From NCBI GenBank assembly GCA_041623535.1, contig JBFJWR010000042.1:1-13262 (forward strand): a stretch of 13,262 nt of DNA, in the 5' to 3' direction. A program made the position numbers and the translations under genes. Shown here piece by piece: positions 1 to 8,046 of this stretch (positions are counted from its first letter, which is position 1; the number at the start of each line of letters is the position of its first letter). The notes under the pieces are model-generated. The model was not told the DNA's origin. It saw only the letters and a list, made by a program, of their open reading frames with translations, and made no database searches. This DNA comes from JBFJWR01 sp041623535. Its GTDB lineage: Bacteria; Pseudomonadota; Gammaproteobacteria; Pseudomonadales; JBFGWM01.

Positions 1-1
1 A

Positions 2-1831
2 TTCCTGGCCGACGAGGGTGCGGTGCAGTCACTGGCCGAAGGCGAGGAGGTCGTGCAGTCCTTTGACGTCACCGTGAGCGATGCTGCCGGAATGAGCGAC
101 AGCCAGGTACTCGAAGTGACCGTGGCTGGCAGCAACGATCCGGTGTCACTGGGTGGTCCCCTGGTCTCGGGTGTCGTTCTCATTGTGGATGAGGGTGACC
201 TGCGTACGAACGAGGCCACCGGCGCACATTCGGTACCGACGGGCGCGGAGCAGGCCTCTGGCGAACTCACTTTTACTGCGCCGGACGGCCTGCTGGAGGT
301 CGTACTGGCCACCGCGGACGGCACCCGGGGGCTGACCATTGACCTGCAGTCCCTGCAGGCTGCCACCGCGGCTACGCCCCTTATTCTGCAGTCTGCGCTT
401 GGCGCCCTTTCCGTGACCGCTTTTTCCGGCGATGCAACGGGTGGAACCATCGAGTTCACCTACGAACTGCAGCAGGCCGCTTCACATGTCACTGGGTTCG
501 CCGAGAATTCTGTCGAACAGACGCTCTTTGACTCTTTCACGCTGCTTGTCCGCGATCGGGACGGTTCCGAAATGCAGTCTGCCCTTGAAGTGCAGATCAT
601 CGATGATACGCCGACACTTTCGCTGATCCCGGACAGCACACAGCCAGGTCAGATTCCAGCCGTGCTGGAAGGCCTGCTCGAACTGGCTGTCGGGGCGGAT
701 GGTCTCGGTGAGTTACAGGTCAGCCTGACCGGCGCCAACACCCCGGAAGGGATCGGCGTGGATGTACAGTGGTCAAGGACGGTCACTCCCGAAGGGGTGC
801 TGCTCACTGGCTCCTGGGCGGGTGTGGACGGTAACGCGGAACCCGGTGGTGTGCCTCTTTTTGAACTCACGCTCAGTAACGACGGAGCCTATCGCTTCGA
901 GATGCTCGATGACCTGGCACCGGCACCACTGGTGCTGAGCTTCGAAAGCGTGAGACCCTCCACGTACAAGTACGTGGATTTCGCACTGGGGCCGTACTCG
1001 TTGCTTTTCAGTACCACTGAATTGGCAACGGACGCACGCGCTACCGACACCATCTCGGTTTCGCAACAGGGGCTGGGTGCCGCGGGTGGCAACATCGTCA
1101 CGGAGCGCTCTGGATTCGCCCTGACCACCGAGATCGTGCAGGGAGTCGAGGAGGGCAGCCTGACGCTGTCCGGGAGTAGCCGGCAATCCCTGCCACCGGT
1201 GGAAGCGGTGGAGTTCCAGGGTCGTATCCTGCTGGGTATCCAGAAGCTGAGTCCGGGCGAGACGGTGGAATGGCGCGTGCACGATGCGGAGGGTCACATC
1301 GCTGAAGGCCTCTTCGCAGAGGGACTGGGTGAAAACAGCACGACCGACATGCAGATCGACATCCAGGCCTTGATGGAGGCAAATCCTGAACTGGGAGGCG
1401 CCGTCCGGCTGGACTTGTTCTCAACCACTGCCGGGACTGACTTCCGGGTCAATTTTATCGGCCTGGAGGAGGCAGACAGCCAGGCGGAGGACCTGGTGTT
1501 CGATTTCAACGTGGCATTGGTGGATGGTGACGGCGACAGCAGCGGCCCCATCGGACTGGAGGTGCTCACCAACGGCGGGGCCCCGGTACTGGGGCAGGCG
1601 ACCGCATCCGATGGCAGCAAGCTGATGATTTACAGTGAACCCGCCGGCGAGACCCTGTCTGCTGATACCATGTTGGTCAATACCGCGCCAGCGGACGGGA
1701 GCACGGACGTGCTGACCGACGGTACCGACTCCATCACGGACGCAAGTATCGATGCTGCGTTGTACAGCCTGAGCGAACCGACGAGCCTGGACAGTCTGCT
1801 GGTAAACGACGCTACCGCCCTGGCGGCCTGA
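2..1831 (+). CDS. C-terminal part of a large VCBS/T1SS-143-type repetitive adhesin (5' truncated)
   Basis: The frame is open to the left window edge, so this is the last 609 residues of a longer protein; the GTG at base 23 is internal, not a start. The first ~47 residues are the end of a VCBS/cadherin-like repeat, closing with a GSNDP motif where such repeats have GTNDAP. Residues ~55-205 resemble a T1SS-143 repeat, with a DRDG motif followed by a strand ending IIDDTP. A further DGDGD motif lies near fragment residue 515. The composition is typical of secreted beta-sandwich proteins: rich in D, G, S, T and V, with no cysteine seen. No RTX nonapeptides (GGxGxDxLx) are present. The last 69 residues contain no Lys, Arg or His and are rich in D, S, T and L, as in type I secretion signals. 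Likely role, from family knowledge: a Bap/LapA-like secreted biofilm adhesin. The secretion ATPase, membrane-fusion and outer-membrane genes are not in the window. The repeat family is fairly sure; the export route is inferred. Confidence 0.8.
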   Translation, partial: FLADEGAVQSLAEGEEVVQSFDVTVSDAAGMSDSQVLEVTVAGSNDPVSLGGPLVSGVVLIVDEGDLRTNEATGAHSVPTGAEQASGELTFTAPDGLLEVVLATADGTRGLTIDLQSLQAATAATPLILQSALGALSVTAFSGDATGGTIEFTYELQQAASHVTGFAENSVEQTLFDSFTLLVRDRDGSEMQSALEVQIIDDTPTLSLIPDSTQPGQIPAVLEGLLELAVGADGLGELQVSLTGANTPEGIGVDVQWSRTVTPEGVLLTGSWAGVDGNAEPGGVPLFELTLSNDGAYRFEMLDDLAPAPLVLSFESVRPSTYKYVDFALGPYSLLFSTTELATDARATDTISVSQQGLGAAGGNIVTERSGFALTTEIVQGVEEGSLTLSGSSRQSLPPVEAVEFQGRILLGIQKLSPGETVEWRVHDAEGHIAEGLFAEGLGENSTTDMQIDIQALMEANPELGGAVRLDLFSTTAGTDFRVNFIGLEEADSQAEDLVFDFNVALVDGDGDSSGPIGLEVLTNGGAPVLGQATASDGSKLMIYSEPAGETLSADTMLVNTAPADGSTDVLTDGTDSITDASIDAALYSLSEPTSLDSLLVNDATALAA

Positions 1832-1842
1832 GTCGTGGCCAG

Positions 1843-1871
1843 GACCTGCCGCAGGGAGCGCGCGGCAGGTC
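1843..1871 (+). terminator. Hairpin terminator after the adhesin gene
   Basis: A perfect 10-bp inverted repeat, GACCTGCCGC (1843-1852) and GCGGCAGGTC (1862-1871), with a 9-base loop lies 11 bases after the adhesin stop codon. It can be extended by one G-T pair. Only a short pyrimidine-rich stretch (tcttc) follows rather than a clean T run, so it is a strong hairpin but an imperfect intrinsic terminator. The position, directly behind a stop codon in a convergent arrangement, supports a termination role. Confidence 0.6.
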
Positions 1872-2376
1872 TTCAGGGCATACGGACTCCCCGCAGATTT
1901 CAGCACCATCGCTAAAACCGTGATTTCCCCATGCGTGGCGTATGCCTGCCTGTGATCCTGCTCGGTGAGGGAGCCATTCTTTACCTCGACCCCGACGCAA
2001 AATTCTGATCCTCATGCGCGGCATCAATAAGCATCGTGACGCCAGCACTCGCCGGATTCGTAGGGCGTCTTCTTCCTTCATGCCGTGGTCAATGCGCAGC
2101 GCTGACCTCTCTGCGGTCTTTGCGTCGTGGGTTCGCAGGGTTTCAGCCGACGGGATACATGCCGCGATGCTCCGGTTTCCTTGCATGAAAAACGAGATGT
2201 GGCGGGCGGTGGGCGACCCATGTGACGGGCAGATGCAGGCCGGAGCCCGTGGCAGCTGATGCGCCAGCAACAGGATTGGCTTTCAGTGGCCCGGGCCAAG
2301 GTGGCGGGGATGCAATCCGGTTGCTTGCTGGAGCACTTCGGTGGGCTCCAGGTTTCCGTGCGCGAGGACGCGTGTG
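1872..2376. other. Intergenic stretch of about 500 bases with no supported gene
   Basis: This gap lies between the convergent adhesin and c-di-GMP regulator genes. Short open frames exist on both strands (for example 2014-2259 on the plus strand and 1812-2270 on the minus strand). None has a convincing ribosome binding site, a recognisable motif or a protein-like composition. I found no tRNA, transposase, direct-repeat array or -24/-12 promoter in it. The only structure seen is a short hairpin at 2328-2351, listed separately. Confidence 0.5.
2328..2351 (-). terminator. Possible weak terminator hairpin after the EAL regulator gene
   Basis: The 7-bp perfect inverted repeat CTGGAGC (2328-2334) / GCTCCAG (2345-2351) with a 10-base loop lies about 25 bases downstream of the regulator's stop codon on the minus strand. 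No T run follows, so intrinsic termination here is only a possibility. Confidence 0.25.
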
Positions 2377-4530
2377 TCAGGAAGCGACGGGTACTCGAGA
2401 TGAATCAGGAAGCACATCAAGCAGCAGGCGGGTGGCCTGTGCTGCGGGTAAAGGCTTGCCGGTCAGGTATCCCTGAATGAAATCGCAGCCCACAGCGTGG
2501 AGAAATTGCAACTGCTCGCGGGTCTCGACACCCTCTGCCACCACCTGCATGCCCATGGCGCGTGCCATGGCCACGATGGTGCGGATGATGTCCTCGCTGC
2601 GCTCGCCATGCGGCAGGCCACTGACAAAGGAGCGGTCAATCTTGACCACGTCCAGCGGATATCGGTGCAGGTAAGACAGCGAAGAGTAACCCGTGCCGAA
2701 ATCGTCCAGCGCGATCTTCATGCCACTGCCACGAATGTCGCCGAGGGTCTGCTGGACCACCAGTGATGTTTCCATCAGTGAACTTTCGGTGATTTCCACC
2801 TCGATGCTCTCCGGCGGCAGCTTGTACTCCCGTAACTTGTCTTGCAGGCTTTGGAACAGGTTTCCCTGTACCAGCTGCAGTGGGGACAGGTTCACCGCTA
2901 CCACGGGGGCGGCCAGCCCCCTGGCGCGCCAGTTGGCGACCTGCCGGCAGGCAAGATCAATGACCTGTGCGCCCATCTCGAGAATCAGGCCGCTGGACTC
3001 GGCGACCGGGATGAATTCGACCGGGCTTACCGCGACGCCCTCCGACTCCCATCGCGCCAGCGCCTCAAAGCCCGTAAGTTCACCATGCCCCGCACCAAAC
3101 TGGGGTTGGTAATGCAGGGAAAGTTCGCCATTCCGCAGGCCATTACGCAGGCGCGCCTCCAGGTCGAGGTGGCCGATACGGCGCTGCCTGAACTGGCTGT
3201 CATACTGGCAGATGTCCGCGCCATCCGCAGCGTTTTCCAGCGCGGCGATGCCAGCCAGCTGAAAGAGACTTTCTGCTTCCGGCCATTCTGCTTGTGACGT
3301 TGCGATGCCGACCCGCACCCGCGCACTCAGTTCCAGTTCGTCGATGCGAAAGACTTCGCCGAGGGTGCGGGTCAGGGTAACGGCAAACCGTGCGGCGGGC
3401 TCCGAAGTACTAGTGACATGCCGGACCAGCGTGAACTCGCCTGGCCCGGATCGTCCCAGTTCTCCGATAGAGAAGGTATCAGCGCTGGTGCTTCCATAGG
3501 AGCAGGCGCCAGTCACATGGACCAGGCGGGAGGACATTTCCGTCATAAGGAGCTCAAATCGCTCCTCGTTGAACAATTCGCGCATGGCGTCGGCGTTCTC
3601 CACGATGATACGGAACACCTCGACCTGCGCATCCAGCCCAGCCAGGGCCTTCGTAGCCAGCGTGCAACGCTCCTGGATCCAGGACCGATTGCCCAGGCCT
3701 GTGCCCGCATCCACGAAAGCAAGCTGTTCAAGGTGTAATTCGTTCTCGCGCTCTCGCGTAACGTCGCGGATGATCACCAGCACCGAGCCGTCCATATCGG
3801 CTGAGGCGCGGGCCTGGAAATGGCGATGTATGTTTCCATCGGCCAGGGTGAAGCTTTGTTCGCCGCCCTGGCGGACCAGTGTCTGCAAGGCATCTCGCAC
3901 AGTGCACTGCGCCTTGTTTTTCGCCACATTGTCTGTGTCCAGTGCGTCGAGCACGGCCACCAGCAACCGGGGACAGTCTCCGCCGGCTGCGATGTGCTCG
4001 ATCGTCCCGTTCATCGACAGCCGGACCAGGGTGTCCGGAATCACGCCGTAGAGAGCCTGCTGTTCATTACGGGTTTTCTGCAGTGCCTGGCTGTTTTGTT
4101 TTGCCGTGATCAACAGTTCGATCTTGCGGGCGACCTGGACCCAGTTCACCGGCTTGGAGAGGAAGTCCGTGGCGCCGCTCTCGTATGCTTCCTCGATGCA
4201 ATGGCCATCGTCCTGCCCGGACACGACCATGACCGGAATGTCCTGAAGATGCGCGTGACTGCGAATGCGGCGGCATACGGCGAAACCGTCGATGTCCGGC
4301 ATCCGGAGGTCCAGGATGACGGCCGCGAAGTTCCCATCGTGCAGCATGTCCAGCCCGAGTTGTCCGTGAGCGGCCTCGATGACTTCGATATGATGTTTGG
4401 CGAGCATGATCCTGGCCAGCGACCGCAGCGTGGTATCGTCGTCAATCATCAGGACCTTGCGTGCATTCCTTCCATCGCCGGGTTGAATTACGCGATGCCT
4501 GGTGATTGATTCGCACATGTCGTTTTGCAT
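2377..4530 (-). CDS. Response regulator with REC-PAS-degenerate GGDEF-EAL, probable c-di-GMP phosphodiesterase
   Basis: This 717-residue cytoplasmic protein has four modules. REC (about 25-140) has the acidic pocket D30/D31, phospho-acceptor D74 (in LDLRMPD), S104 and K126 (SKP), all needed for phosphorylation. A PAS-like segment follows (about 155-258). A GGDEF-family domain (about 265-445) begins with AFVDAGTGLGNR, but the signature reads SADTF (residues 349-353) instead of GGDEF, so cyclase activity is unlikely. The EAL domain (about 455-705) keeps E489 (EAL), N547 (NLSP), E579 (EITES), D609-D610 (DDFGTG), K630 (KID), E666 (AEGVET) and Q686 (QGY), the metal-binding and catalytic set. Predicted activity is therefore hydrolysis of c-di-GMP, gated by phosphorylation from an unseen kinase. 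The ATG at 4530 is preceded by AAGAGA; a second ATG four codons in is also possible. It lies 95 bases downstream of the exopolysaccharide genes on the same strand, so it may be cotranscribed or have its own promoter. Domain calls are secure; the link to the polysaccharide is inferred from position. Confidence 0.93.
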   Translation of the reverse strand: MQNDMCESITRHRVIQPGDGRNARKVLMIDDDTTLRSLARIMLAKHHIEVIEAAHGQLGLDMLHDGNFAAVILDLRMPDIDGFAVCRRIRSHAHLQDIPVMVVSGQDDGHCIEEAYESGATDFLSKPVNWVQVARKIELLITAKQNSQALQKTRNEQQALYGVIPDTLVRLSMNGTIEHIAAGGDCPRLLVAVLDALDTDNVAKNKAQCTVRDALQTLVRQGGEQSFTLADGNIHRHFQARASADMDGSVLVIIRDVTRERENELHLEQLAFVDAGTGLGNRSWIQERCTLATKALAGLDAQVEVFRIIVENADAMRELFNEERFELLMTEMSSRLVHVTGACSYGSTSADTFSIGELGRSGPGEFTLVRHVTSTSEPAARFAVTLTRTLGEVFRIDELELSARVRVGIATSQAEWPEAESLFQLAGIAALENAADGADICQYDSQFRQRRIGHLDLEARLRNGLRNGELSLHYQPQFGAGHGELTGFEALARWESEGVAVSPVEFIPVAESSGLILEMGAQVIDLACRQVANWRARGLAAPVVAVNLSPLQLVQGNLFQSLQDKLREYKLPPESIEVEITESSLMETSLVVQQTLGDIRGSGMKIALDDFGTGYSSLSYLHRYPLDVVKIDRSFVSGLPHGERSEDIIRTIVAMARAMGMQVVAEGVETREQLQFLHAVGCDFIQGYLTGKPLPAAQATRLLLDVLPDSSRVPVAS

Positions 4531-4562
4531 TTTGCAATTCTCTTGTCGGTTTTGAGACCCAT

Positions 4563-4620
4563 GCGCGTGAATTCCCGTCTGTTTCCTGATTTTTGGCAGT
4601 CAAACTGCAAATTCATGCGC
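4563..4620 (-). repeat. Nested inverted repeat between sulfotransferase and regulator genes
   Basis: An outer 11-bp stem, GCGCGTGAATT (4563-4573) with AATTCATGCGC (4610-4620), has one non-Watson-Crick position. It encloses an inner hairpin, TTTGGCAG (4592-4599) / CTGCAAA (4605-4611), with one bulged base and a 5-base loop; the inner and outer right arms overlap by two bases, so they are partly alternative. It lies directly after the sulfotransferase stop and before the regulator start. It could be an operon-end structure, a processing or attenuation element, or an operator. There is no clear T run. Confidence 0.4.
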
Positions 4621-4625
4621 GGCTC

Positions 4626-5582
4626 CTACCGATGTAGCAAATTGCGTTCCATGTTTCGGTGGCGATAGCGATTGATGCCATACCGGAGGAAGTCGTGCAG
4701 GTAGCGGAGCATGACCGTCAGGCCGCTCACCTCAACGGGATGCGTGGTTTCCAGCTCGTACCCCAGGCGTTGCAGGAGGACGCGACTCCATGGATAGCTC
4801 TCGAACTCCTGGATCTCGTGGGGCTTCACGCGCGTACGCCACTGGTCAATCCGGGACGGGTTCGGGCGCGAGCCCACCAACTGGTGCTGGGAGTGGGTGA
4901 AACCGGGCAGGATCAGCCCACCGCCATCGATCATCCCGGGCCGGTAGTCGAGGCCGGCGAAGTCGCATATGCGCTGTATCTCTGACTCCGGGTCGCGCAG
5001 GATGTCCTCGTAGCGCACCCGCAGGCAGTTTCCGGATTCGCTGATCTCCACGGCGAGTGCCTGTTGCAGCCGCTCGGACCAGAACCGGGTGGCCATGTAT
5101 GCGTTGTTGGGACCCCAGTCCAGATTGCGTACCGAGTTATAGACATCACGTCCGTCCCGCACGATGTGAATGTACCTGGCGTCCGGAAAAAGGCTCCGCA
5201 GCAGCGTGTAGTGCTTGAAGTTGTCCGGCGTGTGATCCACCCAGACGCGGGAATTCGTCCATTCCGGCCGGTTCTGTTGCAGGTATGCCTGCAGGATATG
5301 CTCCATGGTGGTCCGGGTATCGGTATGATCCACGAGGCTGGCGAGATGCTGCGCGCCGCCTGCGAGCTCCCAGGTGGCAAACCGGAAATGGCCGGCCAGC
5401 CAGTCGGCTGCCGCGGTGTCTGAGTCGAAGGCCCCAATGTGCAGCAATGGCGCCAGTTCATGCAGGAACTGTGATTCGGGTGTTGCAAATGCGCCCTCTG
5501 CCGCGCCCAGGATGTCCCCCAGCATGGTGGTTCCGCTGCGGTCACAACCGCCAATGAATACGGGTCGGAATGTCTCTTTCAT
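4626..5582 (-). CDS. Sulfotransferase (PAPS-dependent, Sulfotransfer_3-like)
   Basis: This 318-residue protein is expected to transfer sulfate from PAPS to a carbohydrate or other acceptor. The 5'-phosphosulfate-binding loop is at residues 9-19 (FIGGCDRSGTT). The 3'-phosphate-binding motif is at about 137-150 (YIHIVRDGRDVYNS, with R142 and S150). A further family-typical stretch, VRYEDILRDPE, is at about 189-199. The frame extends 74 codons upstream, but that part is composition-poor and lies within the flippase gene. The ATG at 5582 puts the P-loop at residue 9, as is normal, and gives an ATGA overlap with the flippase stop, so translational coupling is likely. No signal peptide is visible, so it should act in the cytoplasm, before export of the lipid-linked sugar unit. 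As the last gene of the galE-flippase-sulfotransferase run, it most likely modifies the polysaccharide made here. The family is secure; the substrate is inferred. Other acceptors (lipid, small molecule, tyrosine) cannot be excluded. Confidence 0.88.
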   Translation of the reverse strand: MKETFRPVFIGGCDRSGTTMLGDILGAAEGAFATPESQFLHELAPLLHIGAFDSDTAAADWLAGHFRFATWELAGGAQHLASLVDHTDTRTTMEHILQAYLQQNRPEWTNSRVWVDHTPDNFKHYTLLRSLFPDARYIHIVRDGRDVYNSVRNLDWGPNNAYMATRFWSERLQQALAVEISESGNCLRVRYEDILRDPESEIQRICDFAGLDYRPGMIDGGGLILPGFTHSQHQLVGSRPNPSRIDQWRTRVKPHEIQEFESYPWSRVLLQRLGYELETTHPVEVSGLTVMLRYLHDFLRYGINRYRHRNMERNLLHR

Positions 5583-6973
5583 GATCTGGATTCCATGGAT
5601 GTGTGAACAGGGGGTATGCACGAGTGCCCGGCGTGGCGAGCCGGGCAGAAGGGCAGATGCTGAATGCCCAGCCTGGACCAGACCAGGAATGATGCAATGA
5701 GATTCTGCATGATGAGCCCGCCGCCGGCGGCCAGTGCCGCGCCTGCGGCACCATGCGTGGACGACAGTATCCAGCAGGCCGGAATGGTAACCAGCAGCGT
5801 GCACAACAGAGTGCTGCGTAACAGGCGCGCCTGTCCACTGGCGACCAGCAGGTATCCCGCCGGTCCGGTGAGGGCATTCAGCAATTGTGCTGTGGCCAGG
5901 ATGCGCACCACGTCTTCCGCGGCACGGAACTCCTCGCCGAAGAGGGACAGCAACAGGCCCGGCAGAAATAACAGCACTGCGAGGGGCAGGGCGCTGACAA
6001 GGAGCATGGCGCGGGTCACGCGGCGCGCCAGGGACTCGAACTCAGCGGCTTTGTTCTGCGCATGACAGGCGGCAAAGCGGGCCGCGAAGACATTGCCCAT
6101 GACCACCAGCACGGTGCCGATTTGCAGGGTCATGCGGGATGCCGCATTGAACAGCCCGGTTTCCATGCTGTTGCTTGCGGCGGCGAGGATGGCAAACGGT
6201 GACCAGGCCAGCAGGAAGTTCATGCTGTCAATCATGACCACCGGCAGGCACTGCCCGGACCAGTCCGGCAGCACGTCACATGGTTCCTGTGATACCCGTG
6301 ACAAGCGGGCGCGCACCAGGCGTGCGGCCACCACCAGTACAGCACAGCTGGCGGCCAGGTATGCAATGGCGAGTTGTTCGGCATCAAGCAGGATTCCCGG
6401 CGCCCCGAGCGTCAGCGCGAGACACATCAGGACGGGCAGCAGTGCACTTTCCACCAGGTAGGCGAGTGCGGGTTGATCGATGGTCTTGAGGATACCCGCG
6501 TGGACCCACAGGAGGCTGGCGGGCACCACGCTGAGCGCCATCCAGGGCAGGATGGTGCCGAGTGCCGCCTCGTCGAACACCTTGTATGCCAGCGGCGCGG
6601 AAAACCACCAGAGCACCAGTGCAACCAGCATACTGCACAGGCCGGCCCGTCGCATCGCGGCCCGGTAGATACTGTGCATATATTCCGGCCGACCGCCATG
6701 CCAGGCCGGTCCACCGGTTTGCATGGTGACCGTGTCGAGGCCCGCGCGGCCGATGACGACCGCCGCCGCCTGCAGGCACAGGGCCAGGGCAAAGACGCCG
6801 AAACCCTCTGCCCCGAGTGCGCGGGCAAGCAGTACCTGGAAGCCCAGTCCCGCCACGATGCCGGCTGCGCGCATGGCGAGAGGGCCCAGGGCAGCCTGGG
6901 CGACGAGCGTTTGGACGCGCGAGAGAGTACCCCGGTCAGCCCGCGCGGCAGTCGAAATCGCGACGGACATCAT
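5579..6973 (-). CDS. Wzx-type polysaccharide flippase / O-antigen export membrane protein
   Basis: This 464-residue, strongly hydrophobic protein has roughly 12 potential membrane segments. The N-terminal pattern of the polysaccharide-synthesis (MOP/MATE-fold) transporter family is clear: an amphipathic start, then a helix around residues 35-50, the LLARALGAEGFGVFAL motif at about 48-63, and another helix at 63-76. It should flip undecaprenyl-pyrophosphate-linked repeat units from the cytoplasmic to the periplasmic face of the inner membrane. The ATG at 6973 overlaps the galE stop (ATGA), and its own stop overlaps the sulfotransferase ATG in the same way, so the three genes are translationally coupled. 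A second ATG directly follows the first. The C-terminal ~25 residues (after about 440) are hydrophilic with Cys, His and Pro. The family is fairly sure; the exact cargo is inferred from neighbours. Confidence 0.85.
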   Translation of the reverse strand: MMSVAISTAARADRGTLSRVQTLVAQAALGPLAMRAAGIVAGLGFQVLLARALGAEGFGVFALALCLQAAAVVIGRAGLDTVTMQTGGPAWHGGRPEYMHSIYRAAMRRAGLCSMLVALVLWWFSAPLAYKVFDEAALGTILPWMALSVVPASLLWVHAGILKTIDQPALAYLVESALLPVLMCLALTLGAPGILLDAEQLAIAYLAASCAVLVVAARLVRARLSRVSQEPCDVLPDWSGQCLPVVMIDSMNFLLAWSPFAILAAASNSMETGLFNAASRMTLQIGTVLVVMGNVFAARFAACHAQNKAAEFESLARRVTRAMLLVSALPLAVLLFLPGLLLSLFGEEFRAAEDVVRILATAQLLNALTGPAGYLLVASGQARLLRSTLLCTLLVTIPACWILSSTHGAAGAALAAGGGLIMQNLIASFLVWSRLGIQHLPFCPARHAGHSCIPPVHTSMESRS

Positions 6974-8007
6974 GCGGCTCCCAGAAGTTGTGATGCATGG
7001 CCCAGTCCATCCCGCACACGGTTTCCGGTGCCCGCGTGGCAGGCCAGTTCCCAGTTCCAGGCATGGGCGATCATGGTGTCCAGCAAGGGGTAGCGCGGCA
7101 ACCAGCCCAGTTCTTCACGCGCGAGGCTGCTGTCCGCCAGCAGAATCGCGGGATCCCCGGGCCGGCGCGCCGACTCGATGACGGGTACTGTCCTGCCGGT
7201 CATGCGCCGTACCGAGCGAATCACCTCGGTGACCGAGTGACCACGCCCGTTGCCGAGGTTATACACGGCACTTTCGCCCCCGTCGCACAGGCGCTGCAGG
7301 GACAGCAGGTGCGCGGCGCACAGGTCCTGAACGTGGACGTAATCCCGCACGCAACTGCCGTCCTGTGTCGGGTAGTCGGTCCCATGGATGGACACGGATG
7401 CGCGTCGACCGTTGGCAACCTGGAGAACAATGGGTATGAGGTGGGTTTCCGGCTCGTGGCGTTCCCCGAGGATGCCGTCTGGGTCGGCACCTGCCGCGTT
7501 GAAGTAGCGCAATGCCGTGTAGCGCAGACCATGCGCAGCCGAGAAGTCATGCAGGAGGCCCTCGGCAGCCAGCTTGGTCCGGCCGTACGGGTTCACCGGG
7601 CAGGTCGCCTGCGACTCGCGAATCGGCAGGTTGGCGGGGTTGCCATACACTGCTGCAGTTGAAGAAAACACCAGGTTCCGGATGCCATGATCCCGCATCG
7701 CCTCCAGCAGCACCTGGGTGCCCAGCACGTTGTTCCGGTAGTACTTGCCTGGATTGGTCATCGACTCATCAACCCGGGAGCAGGCCGCGAAGTGCATCAC
7801 AGCGTCAACCGGGTATTGACTGAACGTGGCTTCCAGCACGCTACGGTTACCGAGATCACCCCACATGAGGGGTGCCTCACCCACAGCATCGGCATGGCCT
7901 GTGGAGAGGTTGTCCAGCACCACCGGACGGTAGCCGTTCCGCGTCAGCATGCGGACCATGTGCGACCCGATATAGCCGGCGCCGCCTATCACCAAAATCG
8001 TTTTCAT
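6970..8007 (-). CDS. galE: UDP-glucose 4-epimerase
   Basis: This 345-residue SDR-family enzyme interconverts UDP-glucose and UDP-galactose (or the N-acetyl forms) with bound NAD. The Rossmann motif GGAGYIGSH is at residues 8-16 and LDNLS at 31-35. The SST segment is at 115-117 and the catalytic Y141xxxK145 is within NPYGRTK. RYFNAAGA at about 167-174, RDYVHVQDL at about 221-229 and RRPGDPA at about 281-287 are all diagnostic of GalE rather than of 4,6-dehydratases. Length is normal for the family. The ATG at 8007 has an AAGGA ribosome binding site about nine bases upstream, within a 12-base leader shared with the fusion gene at 9508-11568. Its stop overlaps the flippase start. In this context it supplies a galacto-configured sugar nucleotide for the exopolysaccharide. 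UDP-GlcNAc or UDP-uronic acid specificity cannot be excluded from motifs alone. Confidence 0.93.
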   Translation of the reverse strand: MKTILVIGGAGYIGSHMVRMLTRNGYRPVVLDNLSTGHADAVGEAPLMWGDLGNRSVLEATFSQYPVDAVMHFAACSRVDESMTNPGKYYRNNVLGTQVLLEAMRDHGIRNLVFSSTAAVYGNPANLPIRESQATCPVNPYGRTKLAAEGLLHDFSAAHGLRYTALRYFNAAGADPDGILGERHEPETHLIPIVLQVANGRRASVSIHGTDYPTQDGSCVRDYVHVQDLCAAHLLSLQRLCDGGESAVYNLGNGRGHSVTEVIRSVRRMTGRTVPVIESARRPGDPAILLADSSLAREELGWLPRYPLLDTMIAHAWNWELACHAGTGNRVRDGLGHASQLLGAA

Positions 8008-8046
8008 CTGCTTGGTTCCTTGTCTGTGAGGGGTTTTTCAGTGCTG

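Noticed and set aside
1812..2270. A 152-codon open frame on the minus strand covering most of the gap between the adhesin and regulator genes.
   Set aside because: It overlaps the adhesin 3' end and its terminator, has an Arg/Pro-rich composition typical of antisense frames in GC-rich DNA, and shows no motif or clear ribosome binding site.
2308..2322. A TGGCGGGGATGC stretch as a possible plus-strand sigma-54 promoter.
   Set aside because: The GG-to-GC spacing is too short by about three bases, and no gene follows on that strand.
2259..2480. A 73-codon plus-strand open frame whose first half looks mildly protein-like.
   Set aside because: It runs about 100 bases into the 3' end of the well-supported EAL gene on the other strand and matches nothing I recognise; there is no evidence for a gene remnant beyond chance.
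4598..4603. A TTGACT hexamer upstream of the regulator gene as a sigma-70 -35 box.
   Set aside because: No acceptable -10 hexamer lies 16-18 bases downstream on the minus strand.
5583..5804. A 74-codon N-terminal extension of the sulfotransferase reading frame.
   Set aside because: It lies inside the flippase gene, is low in protein-like character, and would push the P-loop from residue 9 to residue 83; the ATG at 5582 with the ATGA overlap is a much better start.
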